Positions 26,366-34,193 of a DNA stretch of 64,000 nucleotides are shown here, piece after piece (the stretch's first letter is position 1; every line of letters starts with the position of its first letter). A program made the translations under genes and the position numbers. The notes beneath the pieces were generated by a model. It ran no database searches, had not been told where the DNA came from, and saw only the letters and a program-made list of their open reading frames with translations. Origin of the DNA: Mycobacterium shinjukuense (lineage in GTDB: Bacteria > Actinomycetota > Actinomycetes > Mycobacteriales > Mycobacteriaceae); contig NZ_AP022575.1 in assembly GCF_010730055.1 (NCBI RefSeq), positions 4,440,021-4,504,020 of the forward strand, in the 5' to 3' direction.

Positions 26366-26458
26366 CGAGACAGATCCGCTTCGCCGTAGCCGCGGCATCG
26401 AGTGTGGCGGCGCGCCGCCACCGAATGCCGCCGCAGACGTGATGGAAGAACGGCTACG

Positions 26459-27109
26459 GTGACCGCCGGCGACCTTCATTCGATGGTCATCGCATCGGAC
26501 TACCGGGTGGCCGACCCCGGCCGGGTGCGGCCGCTGCTCGAGCGCAACAGGTCGGCTCTCGCCGCCATCGGCGCTCACCACGTCCTGATCTACGCGTCAA
26601 CCCACGACCGTGGCCGTGTCCTGGTAATGATCGGCGTGCACAGCCGCGAGCCCATCGTGGAGTTGCTTCGTTCCCGGGTCTTCTTCGACTGGTTCGACGC
26701 CAGCGGCGTCGACGACATCCCGGCGGTGTTCGCCGGCGAGATCGTCGATCGGATCGTCACCGGCGGTGCCGGGGCCGCTCCAGCGGCCCCGGGCGTCGTG
26801 GTGGCCGCGTTCGCATCGGTCGACGACGTGGTGGACCTGGTGGCGGAGGTCGGCGCCGCGATGGACCGGTTCAGCGCGGTGGGCATCCGAAAGACCTGGG
26901 TTTTCCAGGCTTTTGACGATGCGCACGAAGTGTTGATCCTGCAGGAGTTTCCCGACGAGGACGGGGCCCGGCGGTGGATCGATCATCCCGACGCCGCCGC
27001 ACACTGGATGAGCCGGGCTGGACTGGGGCCCTACCCTCCGCTGTTCGTCGGCCGCCTGCTGGACAACATGCGGATTGCGGCGCACGGGAGTGATTCCTCG
27101 CGTGCCTAA
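26459..27109 (+). CDS. hypothetical protein with two ferredoxin-like halves
   Basis: A protein of about 216 residues that I do not recognise. It has no signal peptide or membrane segment. The two halves each show a beta-alpha-beta pattern and similar endings: residues about 8-95 with VLIYASTHDRGRVLVMIGVH, and about 115-205 with KTWVFQAFDDAHEVLILQEF followed by ARRWIDHPDAAAHWM. This suggests a tandem dimeric-alpha/beta-barrel-like fold. The GTG start at 26459 has GGAAG upstream; the open frame extends back to 26402. It follows the MFS-patatin gene after about 145 bp containing the tandem repeat, and ends before the convergent pdc gene. Confidence 0.65.
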   Translation: MTAGDLHSMVIASDYRVADPGRVRPLLERNRSALAAIGAHHVLIYASTHDRGRVLVMIGVHSREPIVELLRSRVFFDWFDASGVDDIPAVFAGEIVDRIVTGGAGAAPAAPGVVVAAFASVDDVVDLVAEVGAAMDRFSAVGIRKTWVFQAFDDAHEVLILQEFPDEDGARRWIDHPDAAAHWMSRAGLGPYPPLFVGRLLDNMRIAAHGSDSSRA

Positions 27110-27225
27110 CTTCGTGCCGAGCGTGCGGCGGGCAACGTCGCGCGTGTACTGGTGGCGGGGACACGCCGGGCGAGGCCGCCATGGTTGCACGTTCGGTGCG
27201 CCGGCATGTGACCGATCACCCTGCC

Positions 27226-28923
27226 TCAGCGACGGCCCTGCTGCGACAGGGATCCGACGAGCTGGCCCAGCAGGTGGGGGATCTCGAGGCGCGGCAACAT
27301 CACCTCGACCAGCACCAGGCGGTCCCGGTGCTCCGCGGCGGCGGTGAGGGCGTCGTCGAGCTCGCCATAGGTTTGTGCGCGGAAAGCCAGGTGATTGGTC
27401 ACCCCGAGCGCGTTGGGAACATCGGTCCATCGCCAGCTGACGATGTCGTTGTAGGGGGCCGTCTCGCCGTGGATGGCGCGTTCGACGGTGTAGCCGTCGT
27501 TGTTGACCACCACGATGACGGGGGAGAGGCCCTCGCGGCAGAAGGTGCCCAGTTCCTGCACGGTCAGTTGGGCAGCCCCGTCGCCGATCAACAGCACCGT
27601 TCGCCGGTCCGGATGCGCCAGGGCGGCTCCGACCGCGGCCGGCAGTGTGTAACCGATTGAGCCCCACAGCGGTTGGCCGATGAAGGTGACTCCGTGCGGC
27701 AACCGGTGGTCGGCCATGCCGTAGAACGAGGTCCCTTGATCGGCCAGCACCACGTTGCCCGGTGTCAGCGCCGAGCACAGCCGGTCCCACACCATCTGTT
27801 GGGTGAGCGGCTGGTCGCGGGCCGGCACGAGCGGCGCCGGCTCCACGGGCGGCGGTTCCACCGGTGGCGAACTGATGCCGCGCCGGGCCAGGATGCTGGC
27901 CAGTGCCGCCAGCGCGGCACCCATTTCCAGCGGTGCGAACACCTGGTCGGCCACACTGCTTTGGTACTGCCCGACGTCGATGGTCCGGGTCGGATCGATC
28001 CGCTGGCTGAAGAAGCCGCTCACCATGTCGGTGAACACCACCCCGGCGGTCACCAGCACCGGCGCCTGTTCGATCGCCGTGCGGACCCGGTCGGCGCTGG
28101 CCGCGCCGGCGTAGATTCCCAGGAAGTTGGGCGAGCTCTCGTCGAGCAGGCTCTTGCCCCACATCAACGTGGCGTGCGGCACCACGTCGGCGGCCAGTAG
28201 CTCCTCAAGCTCCTTGACGGCCTGCAGGCGGTGAACCAGCAGGTCGGCGAGCACCGTCAAGCGATGGTCGGCGATGAGTTCGGTGGCGGCCGCGATGAAC
28301 ATCGACAGCGCGCGCGGGCTGGTGCCGCCGGTGTAGCGGGGTAACGGCGCGGCGGGCGGTTCGGTGGGGAAGCGCGCCACGTCGGTGGACAGCAGGATGT
28401 AGCCCGGCCGCTTCTGTTCCCGTACCTCCGACAGCACCCGGTCGATCTCCCTGCACGCCGTTGCTGGCATGAGATTGGCTTGGGCGCAGGTGATTTCGCG
28501 GCTGATCCGGAGGAAGTGCTCGAAGTCGCCGTCGCCGAGCGAATGGTGCAGCGCTCGGCGGGTGGCCTGGGCGTCCTTGGACGGGCCGCCGACGATGTGC
28601 ACCACCGGCACGTGCTCGGCGTAGCTGCCCGCGATCGCGTTGGTCGCCGAGAGTTCGCCGACGCCGAATGTCGTTACCACAGCAGCCATTCCACGCAACC
28701 GGCCGTATCCGTCGGCGGCATAGCCGGCGTTGAGCTCGTTGGCGCTGCCCACCCAGCGAATGGCCGGATGGGCCACGATGTGGTCGAGGAATTCCAGGTT
28801 GTAGTCTCCGGGCACGCCGAAGATCTCGGAGACGCCGAGTTCGGCGAGGCGGTCGAGAAGGTAATCGCCAACGGTGTACACGGGATCGGTCACGGAGACG
28901 ACGGTACGCGCATCCGAAACCAT
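27226..28923 (-). CDS. pdc: pyruvate/indole-3-pyruvate (2-oxo acid) decarboxylase (Rv0853c-like)
   Basis: A 565-residue TPP-dependent non-oxidative decarboxylase. Catalytic Glu63 is in ANELNAGYAADGYGR, the His pair 126-127 is in ALHHSLGDG, and the TPP/Mg motif runs from IGDGAAQ to VVNNDGYTVE. The sequence is very close to what I remember of M. tuberculosis Rv0853c (560 residues). ATG 28923 is preferred to the open frame from 28965 because the pre-sequence lacks similarity. It is divergent from the SRPBCC gene at 28959 with only 35 bp between the starts, so the promoters must overlap. The natural substrate, a branched-chain or aromatic 2-oxo acid, cannot be read from sequence. Confidence 0.94.
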   Translation of the reverse strand: MVSDARTVVSVTDPVYTVGDYLLDRLAELGVSEIFGVPGDYNLEFLDHIVAHPAIRWVGSANELNAGYAADGYGRLRGMAAVVTTFGVGELSATNAIAGSYAEHVPVVHIVGGPSKDAQATRRALHHSLGDGDFEHFLRISREITCAQANLMPATACREIDRVLSEVREQKRPGYILLSTDVARFPTEPPAAPLPRYTGGTSPRALSMFIAAATELIADHRLTVLADLLVHRLQAVKELEELLAADVVPHATLMWGKSLLDESSPNFLGIYAGAASADRVRTAIEQAPVLVTAGVVFTDMVSGFFSQRIDPTRTIDVGQYQSSVADQVFAPLEMGAALAALASILARRGISSPPVEPPPVEPAPLVPARDQPLTQQMVWDRLCSALTPGNVVLADQGTSFYGMADHRLPHGVTFIGQPLWGSIGYTLPAAVGAALAHPDRRTVLLIGDGAAQLTVQELGTFCREGLSPVIVVVNNDGYTVERAIHGETAPYNDIVSWRWTDVPNALGVTNHLAFRAQTYGELDDALTAAAEHRDRLVLVEVMLPRLEIPHLLGQLVGSLSQQGRR

Positions 28924-28958
28924 TCCGGCCCGGGCGCGGTTTCGATATCGTGCGGGCC

Positions 28959-29402
28959 ATGGCAATCACCGAGTCCCGCGACATCGTCATCGAAGCTAGC
29001 CCCGAAGAGATCCTGGACGTCATCGCCGATTTCGAAGCGATGCCCGAGTGGTCCGAACCCCATCAAAGCGTGGAAATACTCGAGACCGGTGCCGACGGCC
29101 GGCCCAGCCGAGTCAAGATGAAAGTCAAGACCGCGGGTATCACCGACGAGCAGGTCGTGGCCTACACCTGGGGCCAGAATGCGGTGAGCTGGACGCTGGT
29201 CAGCTCCGGCCAGCAAAAGTCGCAGGACGGGAAGTACACCTTGGTTCCCAAGGGCGCCGAAACCCTGGTCAAGTTTGAGATCAGCGTCGATCCCAACGTT
29301 CCGCTGCCGGGCTTCGTCCTCAAACGCGCCGTCAAGGGGACGATCGACACGGCGACCGAGGCGCTGCGCAAACGGGTGCTGAAGGTCAAGAAGGGCACAT
29401 AG
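28959..29402 (+). CDS. SRPBCC (START/Bet v1-like) protein (Rv0854-like)
   Basis: A 147-residue protein of the polyketide-cyclase/START-like fold, exactly the length I recall for Rv0854. It has the family N-terminus ESRDIVIEASPEEILDVIAD, the DGRPSRVKMKVK strand and a C-terminal long helix. These proteins form a hydrophobic cavity and may bind lipid or acyl-CoA intermediates. ATG 28959 is chosen by homology. It is the first of three related genes (with 30599 and 31117) surrounding a CoA-transferase gene, all on the same strand with small gaps. Confidence 0.92.
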   Translation: MAITESRDIVIEASPEEILDVIADFEAMPEWSEPHQSVEILETGADGRPSRVKMKVKTAGITDEQVVAYTWGQNAVSWTLVSSGQQKSQDGKYTLVPKGAETLVKFEISVDPNVPLPGFVLKRAVKGTIDTATEALRKRVLKVKKGT

Positions 29403-29407
29403 GCGCG

Positions 29408-30541
29408 GTGACCACCGGGGGGCCCCTGGTCGGGGTGAAGGTGATCGAACTCGGCGGCATCGGACCGGGCCCACACGCGGGCATGGTGCTCGCCGACCTC
29501 GGCGCCGACGTGGTGCGAGTGCGCCGCCCGGGCGGCGTGGCGATCGCAAGCGCGGCGAAGCCGGGCGAAGCGGGTCGCCACCGAGCGGGCGTGACGATGC
29601 CGTCGGAGGATCGCGACCTGCTGCACCGCGGGAAGCGCATCGTCGACCTGGACGTCAAGGCGCAGCCGGAGGCGCTGCTCGGGCTGGCCGCCAAAGCCGA
29701 TGTGCTGTTGGACTGCTTCCGGCCCGGCACCTGTGAGCGACTTGGCATCGGTCCGCAGGATTGCGCGGCGGTCAACCCGAGGTTGATCTTCGCGCGCATC
29801 ACCGGCTGGGGACAGGACGGGCCGCTCGCGCAGACCGCCGGCCACGACATCAACTACCTGTCACAGACCGGCGCGCTATCGGCGCTCGGTTACGCCGACC
29901 GACCACCCATGCCGCCGCTGAACCTGGTCGCCGACTTCGGCGGTGGCTCCATGCTGGTGCTGCTGGGCATCGCGGTCGCGCTGTATGAGCGGGAACGTTC
30001 GGGCCGGGGTCAGGTGGTCGACGCCGCGATGGTGGACGGGGTCAGCGTGCTCGCGCAGATGATCTGGACGATGAAGGCCATCGGCAGACTGCGCGACCAG
30101 CGCGAGTCCTTCCTGCTGGACGGCGGCGCCCCGTTCTACCGCTGCTATGAGACCGCCGACGGCAAGTACATGGCCGTGGGGGCAATCGAGCCGCAGTTCT
30201 TCGCGGCGTTGCTCGCCGGGCTCGGGCTGTCGCCCGACGAGGTGCCGAATCAGCTCGACGTGGCCTCCTACCCGCGGATGTGCGCGGCCTTCGCCCAACG
30301 GTTCGCCAGCCGGACCCGCGCCGAGTGGACAGCGGTTTTCGCCGGCACCGATGCCTGCGTGACACCGGTGCTGACCTGGAGCGAGGCCGCCAACAACGCG
30401 CATCTGACGGCACGCGCGACGGTGATCACGGCCCACGGTGTCCAGCAGGCCGCGCCCGCACCGCGCTTCTCCCGGACACCGGCCGGACCGGTCGGCCGGC
30501 CGCCGGCCACGACCACGCCGCTCGCCGACATCGGCTGGTGA
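29408..30541 (+). CDS. far: CoA-transferase family III / alpha-methylacyl-CoA racemase-like protein (Rv0855/Far-like)
   Basis: A 377-residue class III CoA-transferase-fold enzyme of the alpha-methylacyl-CoA racemase group, which inverts the 2-methyl centre of branched acyl-CoAs so that they can be beta-oxidised. The N-terminal VKVIELGGIGPGPHAGMVLADLGADVVRV is cut here into its recognisable parts: IELGGIGPGPH and LADLGADVVR. GHDINYLSQTGAL carries the expected catalytic His region, and LVADFGGGSM the Asp. GTG 29408 starts 5 bp after the SRPBCC stop. With pdc, dapC and fadAB nearby it fits branched-chain fatty acid or methyl-branched lipid metabolism. Confidence 0.92.
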   Translation: MTTGGPLVGVKVIELGGIGPGPHAGMVLADLGADVVRVRRPGGVAIASAAKPGEAGRHRAGVTMPSEDRDLLHRGKRIVDLDVKAQPEALLGLAAKADVLLDCFRPGTCERLGIGPQDCAAVNPRLIFARITGWGQDGPLAQTAGHDINYLSQTGALSALGYADRPPMPPLNLVADFGGGSMLVLLGIAVALYERERSGRGQVVDAAMVDGVSVLAQMIWTMKAIGRLRDQRESFLLDGGAPFYRCYETADGKYMAVGAIEPQFFAALLAGLGLSPDEVPNQLDVASYPRMCAAFAQRFASRTRAEWTAVFAGTDACVTPVLTWSEAANNAHLTARATVITAHGVQQAAPAPRFSRTPAGPVGRPPATTTPLADIGW

Positions 30542-30598
30542 CACAGTATTTGCCTCAAACACTGTCCGAGGCTGCGACGGCGTTGTAGCTTGACAGTG

Positions 30599-31054
30599 AT
30601 GGCTGTTCAGGCATCGCGGGAAATTGTGATCGATGCGCCGCCGGAAAAAATCATGGAGGCGCTCAGCGATGTTGACGTCTTGTCCGAGTGGTCTCCGGTG
30701 CACAAGAAGCTGGAAGTCATCGACCGCTACCCCGATGGCCGGCCCCACCATGTGAAGGCCATCGTCAAGGTTTTGGGGATGACCGACAAGGAGATCTTGG
30801 AATATCACTGGGGCCCCGACTGGGTGGTCTGGGATGCCGATAAGACGTTTCAACAGCACGGCCAGCACATCGAGTACACCGTCAAGCCGGAAGGGATCGA
30901 CAAGGCGCGGGTCCGCTTCGACATCACCGTGGAACCGTCGGGGCCCATTCCCGGTTTCCTGGTCAAGCGTGCGAGCGAGATGGTGTTGAATTCGGCGATA
31001 AAGGGCCTGCAGAAGTGGGTTGCCAAGCACGGCGATTCCGGGCAATCCGGATAG
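30599..31054 (+). CDS. SRPBCC (START/Bet v1-like) protein (Rv0856-like)
   Basis: A 151-residue SRPBCC-fold protein, paralogue of the genes at 28959 and 31117. It shares VQASREIVIDAPPEKIMEAL, the EWSPVHKKLEV strand and YHWGPDWVVWDADKTFQQHG with its downstream neighbour. A four-residue hydrophobic-to-basic tail ends the protein. The start is ATG 30599, 57 bp after far. The conserved Trp-rich YHWGPDWVVWD segment is shared with the third copy and absent from the first (YTWGQNAVSWT), so copies two and three are the closer pair. Confidence 0.9.
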   Translation: MAVQASREIVIDAPPEKIMEALSDVDVLSEWSPVHKKLEVIDRYPDGRPHHVKAIVKVLGMTDKEILEYHWGPDWVVWDADKTFQQHGQHIEYTVKPEGIDKARVRFDITVEPSGPIPGFLVKRASEMVLNSAIKGLQKWVAKHGDSGQSG

Positions 31055-31116
31055 CCGTCCGGGCACCGCGATGTTGGCATGGTCTGTGATGGGATCGCGT
31101 TGCAAACTTGGTAGCA

Positions 31117-31557
31117 ATGGCCATCCAAGCATCGCGTGAAGTTGTCATCGAAGCGCCCGTAGCGGCGATCGTGGAGGCACTTGCCGACCTGGACGCGGTG
31201 CCGTCCTGGTCGTCGGTGCACAAGCGCTGCCAGGTGCTCGACACCCATCCGGACGGTCGGCCGTACCACGTGAAGGTCACCATCAAGGTGACCGGGATAG
31301 TCGACACGGAGTTGCTCGAATACCACTGGGGACCCGACTGGGTGGTGTGGGACGCGCAAAGGACCGCCCAGCAACACGGCCAGCACGGCGAGTACAACTT
31401 GTTGCGTGAGGGTGACGACAAGACCCGGGTGCGATTTACCCTCACGGTCGAACCCTCCGCGCCGCTGCCGGAGTTTTGGGTGAACAAGGCCCGCAAGAAG
31501 ATCTTGCACGCCGCCACCGAGGGACTGCGCAAACGGGTTATGGAGATGGCTAGATAG
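31117..31557 (+). CDS. SRPBCC (START/Bet v1-like) protein (Rv0857-like)
   Basis: A 146-residue third SRPBCC paralogue. It has the same IQASREVVIEAP start, YHWGPDWVVWDAQRTAQQHG core and C-terminal helix as its upstream neighbour. ATG 31117 is used; TTG 31108 is in frame but weak. It lies 62 bp after the previous copy, with no terminator seen. Its stop overlaps the convergent dapC stop by 8 bp (31550-31557). Confidence 0.9.
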   Translation: MAIQASREVVIEAPVAAIVEALADLDAVPSWSSVHKRCQVLDTHPDGRPYHVKVTIKVTGIVDTELLEYHWGPDWVVWDAQRTAQQHGQHGEYNLLREGDDKTRVRFTLTVEPSAPLPEFWVNKARKKILHAATEGLRKRVMEMAR

Positions 31558-32749
31558 CGTGCTCCCGGAGCACCGCCAGTCGCCTGATCGCTTCCTCGAG
31601 GGTGTCGTCACGTTTGCAGAAGGTGAAGCGCACCAGGTGATTCCACACGTCGGCTTGTTGTGAGGCGTGGGCCGCCGCCGGGACGCAAAACGCCGACATC
31701 GGGATGGCGGCCACGCCGACCTTCTCGGGCAACGCCGCGCAGAACGCCGTGCTGTCGTGGTACCCCAGTGGCCGCGGGTCGGCGCACAGAAAGTACGTGC
31801 CGTAGCTGTCGTGCACCTCGAAGCCGACGTCGGTCAGCCCCGCCGCCAGCCGATCGCGCCTGGCCTGCAACGAGTTCTTCAGCCCGGCCACCCAGGCGTC
31901 CTGGGTGTCCAGCGCCAGCGCCACCGCCGGCTGGAATGGCGCCCCGCCGACATAGCTCAGGTACTGCTTCGCCGCACGCACCGCGGCGATGAGTCCGGCT
32001 GGGCCGCAGGCCCAACCGATCTTCCAGCCGGTGCAATTAAACATCTTGGCCGCGCTCGAGATGGTGATCGTGCGCTCGGCCATGCCGTCGAAGGCGGCCA
32101 GCGGCAGATGCCGGGGGTTGTCCGGGCCGGCAAACACCAGCTGCTCGTAGACCTCGTCGGTGATCACCAACAGGTCTGCGGACACCGCGATCTGTGCAAT
32201 CGCGGCCAGCTCGGTCGGGCGCAGCACCGCACCGGTCGGGTTGTGTGGCGAGTTGACGATCAGCGCCGTGGTCCGCGGCGTCAGCGCACGGCGCAGCGCG
32301 TCGGCGTCCAGGGCGAAGCCCCGGCCATCGGGAACCAACGGCACGGTCAGGCGGTGCGCTCCGGCCATTGCCACCACCGGCGAATAGGAGTCGTAGAAGG
32401 GCTCGATCAGCAGCACCTCGGAACCGGGTTCGACGAGGCCGAGCACTGCTGCCGCGATGGCCTCGGTGGCTCCCACCGTGACCAGCACCTCGGTGTCGGG
32501 GTCGTACTCGACCCCGAAGTGGCGCCTTCGATGGGCGGCGATGGCGTGCCGCAATGGCGCGATGCCTGGGCCGGGCGGGTACTGATTGACACCGTCGGCG
32601 ATGGCGTCTTGGGCGGCCTGCAGCATTTCCGGCGGCCCGTCCTCGTCGGGAAAGCCCTGTCCGAGGTTCACCGCGCCGATGCGCGCGGCCAACGCCGACA
32701 TTTCGGCGAACACCGTGGTCGCGTAGGGCCGCAGTCGCGACACCGTCAT
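31550..32749 (-). CDS. dapC: N-succinyldiaminopimelate aminotransferase (Rv0858c/DapC-like)
   Basis: A 399-residue class I PLP aminotransferase (397 in M. tuberculosis as I recall). It transfers an amino group from glutamate to N-succinyl-2-amino-6-ketopimelate in lysine/meso-DAP synthesis, hence peptidoglycan. The Schiff-base Lys is in SSAAKMFNCTGWKIGW, the PLP-phosphate and ring contacts include VNSPHNPTGA and TDEVYEQL, and the C-terminal Arg that holds the substrate carboxylate is in VRFTFCK. ATG 32749 fits homology; the frame is open to 32863. It is divergent from fadA across about 230 bp. Confidence 0.92.
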   Translation of the reverse strand: MTVSRLRPYATTVFAEMSALAARIGAVNLGQGFPDEDGPPEMLQAAQDAIADGVNQYPPGPGIAPLRHAIAAHRRRHFGVEYDPDTEVLVTVGATEAIAAAVLGLVEPGSEVLLIEPFYDSYSPVVAMAGAHRLTVPLVPDGRGFALDADALRRALTPRTTALIVNSPHNPTGAVLRPTELAAIAQIAVSADLLVITDEVYEQLVFAGPDNPRHLPLAAFDGMAERTITISSAAKMFNCTGWKIGWACGPAGLIAAVRAAKQYLSYVGGAPFQPAVALALDTQDAWVAGLKNSLQARRDRLAAGLTDVGFEVHDSYGTYFLCADPRPLGYHDSTAFCAALPEKVGVAAIPMSAFCVPAAAHASQQADVWNHLVRFTFCKRDDTLEEAIRRLAVLREHAI

Positions 32750-32942
32750 GGTGCACGAGCTTAAGGCCCGCCGACGATGTGCGCCGCGCTGCGGCGCGCG
32801 GAGGAGGTGGGCGATTGGGCGTGGGCCCGCCGACGATGCGCGCCGCAGCGAACTGTTGCCCAACCAACAGGTTGGCCGGGGCCCCTGTTAGTGTGCCTGT
32901 ACTGGACCTAGTCTTGAAGACGGATCCGAACCTCCCCGTCAT

Positions 32943-32969
32943 TGGGAACAGTTGGAACAGTTGGAACAG
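32943..32969. repeat. short tandem repeat in the fadA leader
   Basis: Three units of TTGGAACAG (the first is TTGGGAACAG) lie end to end just upstream of the fadA start. The last runs into AGGAA, which serves as the ribosome binding site. Unit number may vary between strains. Confidence 0.75.
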
Positions 32970-32977
32970 GAATCGAC

Positions 32978-34189
32978 ATGTCCGAAGAAGCGTTCATCTA
33001 CGAGGCCATCCGCACCCCGCGCGGCAAGCAAAAAAACGGATCGCTGCACGAAGTCAAGCCATTAAGCCTGGTCGTTGGCCTGATCGACGAGCTGCGCAGG
33101 CGTTTCCCCGACCTCGACGAGAACCTGATCAGCGACGTCATCTTGGGCTGCGTGTCACCGGTCGGTGACCAGGGCGGCGACATCGCCCGCGCCGCGGTGC
33201 TCGCATCGGGCATGCCGGTCACCTCCGGCGGTGTGCAGCTCAACCGGTTCTGCGCATCGGGCCTGGAGGCCGTCAACACCGCCGCGCAGAAGGTGCGCTC
33301 CGGCTGGGATGATCTGGTGCTGGCCGGCGGTGTGGAGTCGATGAGCCGGGTGCCGATGGGATCCGACGGCGGCGCGATGGGGTTGGACCCGGCCACCAAC
33401 TATGACGTCATGTTCGTCCCGCAGGGCATCGGCGCCGACCTGATCGCCACCATCGAGGGCTTCTCCCGCGAGGATGTGGACGCCTACGCGTTGCGCAGCC
33501 AGCAAAGGGCCGCGGCCGCGTGGTCGGGCGGCTACTTCGCCAAGTCCGTGGTTCCGGTCCGCGACCAGAACGGCCTGCTGATCCTCGACCACGACGAGCA
33601 CATGCGGCCCGACACCACCATGGAGGGGCTGGCCAAGCTGAAGCCGGCCTTCGAGGGCCTTGCCGCGTTGGGCGGCTTCGACGACGTGGCGCTGCAGAAG
33701 TACCACTGGGTGGAAAAGATCAACCACGTACACACCGGCGGCAACAGCTCGGGGATTGTCGACGGCGCCGCGTTGGTCTTGATCGGCTCCGAGGCCGCTG
33801 GCAAGTCGCAGGGCCTCACCCCGCGGGCGCGCATCGTGGCCACCGCCACCAGCGGGGCCGACCCGGTGATCATGCTGACCGGCCCCACCCCGGCCACCCG
33901 CAAGGTGCTCGACCGTGCCGGCCTGACCGTGGACGACATCGACCTGTTCGAGCTCAACGAGGCGTTCGCGTCGGTGGTGCTGAAGTTCCAGAAGGACCTC
34001 AACATCCCCGACGAGAAGCTCAACGTCAACGGTGGCGCCATCGCGATGGGCCACCCGCTGGGTGCCACCGGCGCGATGATCCTGGGCACCATGGTCGACG
34101 AACTGGAGCGCCGCGACGCCCGACGTGCGCTCGTCACGCTGTGCATCGGGGGCGGCATGGGTGTCGCGACGATTATCGAGAGGGTTTAA
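32978..34189 (+). CDS. fadA: acetyl-CoA acyltransferase, beta-oxidation thiolase FadA (Rv0859-like)
   Basis: A 403-residue thiolase, the beta subunit of the trifunctional fatty-acid-oxidation complex in mycobacteria; length matches M. tuberculosis Rv0859 as I recall. The nucleophile is Cys92 in NRFCASG. The C-terminal GHPLGATG and CIGGGMG hold the general-base His and second Cys. It performs the last step, releasing acetyl-CoA. ATG 32978 is used, not the upstream in-frame GTG within the leader repeat. It is separated from fadB by 4 bp, so the two are cotranscribed and make a fixed-ratio complex. Confidence 0.95.
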   Translation: MSEEAFIYEAIRTPRGKQKNGSLHEVKPLSLVVGLIDELRRRFPDLDENLISDVILGCVSPVGDQGGDIARAAVLASGMPVTSGGVQLNRFCASGLEAVNTAAQKVRSGWDDLVLAGGVESMSRVPMGSDGGAMGLDPATNYDVMFVPQGIGADLIATIEGFSREDVDAYALRSQQRAAAAWSGGYFAKSVVPVRDQNGLLILDHDEHMRPDTTMEGLAKLKPAFEGLAALGGFDDVALQKYHWVEKINHVHTGGNSSGIVDGAALVLIGSEAAGKSQGLTPRARIVATATSGADPVIMLTGPTPATRKVLDRAGLTVDDIDLFELNEAFASVVLKFQKDLNIPDEKLNVNGGAIAMGHPLGATGAMILGTMVDELERRDARRALVTLCIGGGMGVATIIERV

Positions 34190-34193
34190 CAGC

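Noticed and set aside
26402..26458. Extended N-terminus of the hypothetical gene
   Set aside because: Arg-rich segment without similarity to the rest; GTG 26459 has a better-placed ribosome binding site.
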